Assembly: GCA_946546075.1 (NCBI GenBank) | Contig: CAMNNV010000079.1 | Span: 1 to 6,257, forward strand | Direction of reading: 5' to 3' | DNA length: 6,257 nt | Source: an uncultured Bacillota bacterium | Lineage (GTDB): Bacteria; Bacillota; Clostridia; Peptostreptococcales; Anaerovoracaceae | Shown here: one piece after another, positions 5,639 through 6,257 of the stretch | Layout of the letters: every line of letters begins with the position of its first letter | How positions within the stretch are numbered: the stretch's first letter is position 1 | Program-made: the position numbers and the translations under genes | Notes under the pieces: model-generated | What the model saw: only the letters and a program-made list of their open reading frames with translations | What the model was told of the DNA's origin: nothing | Database searches by the model: none

Positions 5639-6133
5639 ATGGGCAAGAAAAAGGATAAAAAAATAGAAAAAACCAACGCGGTCCGGATGGTGGAAGCGGC
5701 AGGGGTGGACTATGTGATGAGGACCCAGGATCTGTCGGACGGATTCACCAGCGGGCTTGAGATCGCGAAGATGCAGGGGCAGGACCCGGCACAGGTCTTC
5801 AAGACTCTGGTGACGGAGAGCAGCAAGGGCGAACACTTCGTATGCGTGATCCCGGTGGACAGAGAACTGGAACTCAAGAAAGCCGCGAAACATTTTGGAG
5901 TCAAAAAACTGGATATGATGCTGTCGCGAAAACTTCTGGAGACGACGGGATACATCCACGGAGGGTGTTCTCCTGTCGGCATGAAGAAACCCTTCCCGAC
6001 AGTGATAGACTCGTCTGCGGAGAATTTCGAGACCATCATGGTCAGCGGCGGAAGAGTGGGACTGCAGATGGAACTGAAGCTAAAAGATCTCCTGGAGATC
6101 ACCGGCGCTTCTTTGGGAGATGTGACGAAGTAG
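5639..6133 (+). CDS. ybaK: Cys-tRNA(Pro)/Cys-tRNA(Cys) deacylase, YbaK/EbsC family
   Basis: YbaK-type proteins hydrolyse Cys-tRNA(Pro), removing cysteine mis-charged by prolyl-tRNA synthetase. The product is 164 residues, close to the E. coli protein in length. After a Lys-rich start (1-11), conserved family segments follow in order: AQVFKTLVTE (51-60, with the conserved lysine Lys55), VCVIPVDRELELKKAAKHFG (68-87), TGYIHGGCSPVGMKKPFPTVID (103-124) and MVSGGRVGLQMEL (134-146). The insertion between about 33 and 50 (SDGFTSGLEIAKMQGQD) matches the usual D-x-x-x-x-G-x-x-x-A-x-x-L pattern. The ATG at 5639 was preferred because purine-rich AGAGAAG (5625-5631) precedes it and because the upstream ATG at 5621 lies inside the GNAT gene without an SD. 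Several A-tracts (5657-5663, 5667-5672) lie in the first codons. EbsC/ProX-type relatives with other amino-acid specificity remain possible. Confidence 0.93.
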   Translation: MGKKKDKKIEKTNAVRMVEAAGVDYVMRTQDLSDGFTSGLEIAKMQGQDPAQVFKTLVTESSKGEHFVCVIPVDRELELKKAAKHFGVKKLDMMLSRKLLETTGYIHGGCSPVGMKKPFPTVIDSSAENFETIMVSGGRVGLQMELKLKDLLEITGASLGDVTK

Positions 6134-6163
6134 CGGTTAGTTGTGGATTTCGGTGGCCCTTCA

Positions 6164-6172
6164 TGGTAAAAT
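6164..6172 (+). promoter_or_regulatory. Predicted extended -10 promoter of the right-edge gene
   Basis: TGGTAAAAT combines an extended TGn with a 5-of-6 -10 box (6167-6172). No clear -35 lies 16-18 bases upstream. A start near 6179 would give a leader of about 40 bases before the ATG at 6218. The same nine bases form the -10 element of the minus-strand promoter at 1005-1013. Confidence 0.5.
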
Positions 6173-6217
6173 AGCAGTACACTCTCTGTTATTGGCAAAG
6201 AAGAAAGAACAGGAAAA

Positions 6218-6257
6218 ATGTTGCAGAAACTTAAGAAACACAAGAAACTGAGTATCC
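6218..6257 (+). CDS. 5' end of an unidentified gene at the right edge (partial)
   Basis: An ATG at 6218 opens a frame of 13 full codons to the window end (MLQKLKKHKKLSI). AGGA at 6211-6214 lies only 3 bases upstream, within a purine-rich run, so the SD is poor, but an extended -10 promoter about 45 bases upstream supports a gene start here. The basic N-terminus turning hydrophobic at the edge is typical of a signal peptide or membrane anchor. Nothing more can be said about function. Confidence 0.45.
   Translation, partial: MLQKLKKHKKLSI

Noticed and set aside
6134..6163. Terminator after ybaK
   Set aside because: No stem of useful length and no T tract found between the stop codon and the next promoter.
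1..6257. Mobile elements, CRISPR arrays, tRNA or rRNA genes, toxin-antitoxin pairs
   Set aside because: No repeat-spacer pattern, terminal inverted repeats, transposase motifs, tRNA cloverleaf or toxin families were seen on either strand.

Overview
The window looks like a chromosomal segment of an anaerobic low-to-mid-GC Firmicute of class Clostridia, possibly near Anaerovoracaceae / former Family XIII. That placement is inference from protein resemblance: a Gram-positive RNase M5 next to RsmA/KsgA, a DivIC/FtsB-type septum protein, an LTA-synthase-type sulfatase and a DUF4860-like protein. Base composition appears to be around 50% GC. I see no mobile element, CRISPR array, tRNA or rRNA.

Layout. 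(1) Positions 1-969, minus strand: the start of an operon of small proteins with one N-terminal membrane anchor each. It holds a DUF4860-like protein (969-484), a 145-residue anchored protein (491-54) and the first 17 codons of a third gene that leaves the window (53-1). Genes overlap or abut, and each Shine-Dalgarno sits inside the glycine-rich tail of the gene before. This resembles the minor-component part of a type IV pilus/type II secretion-like locus, but that role is inferred. (2) Positions 970-1143: a divergent promoter region with a good minus-strand promoter and a plus-strand extended -10 box so close to the next ATG that the transcript is probably leaderless. (3) Positions 1144-5034, plus strand: a tight four-gene operon of a septum-formation initiator (DivIC/FtsB/FtsL type), RNase M5 (rnmV, 5S rRNA maturation), RsmA/KsgA (16S rRNA dimethyladenosine methyltransferase) and a 664-residue LTA-synthase-like membrane phosphoglycerol transferase with an extra C-terminal beta-rich domain. 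(4) Positions 5042-5067: a strong GC hairpin, probably a terminator. (5) Positions 5080-6133: a GNAT acetyltransferase of the RimJ/RimL type and a YbaK-family Cys-tRNA(Pro) deacylase, 4 bases apart. (6) Positions 6134-6257: an extended -10 promoter and the first codons of a new gene cut by the window edge.

The plus-strand operon combines envelope/division functions (genes 1 and 4) with rRNA maturation (genes 2 and 3). The last two genes concern acetyl transfer and translation quality control. I did not find a convincing new biological system. The items most worth a second look are the probable leaderless start of the division gene, a duplicated SD/start module at rnmV, the C-terminal domain of the LTA-synthase-like protein, and the uncharacterised anchored proteins on the minus strand.
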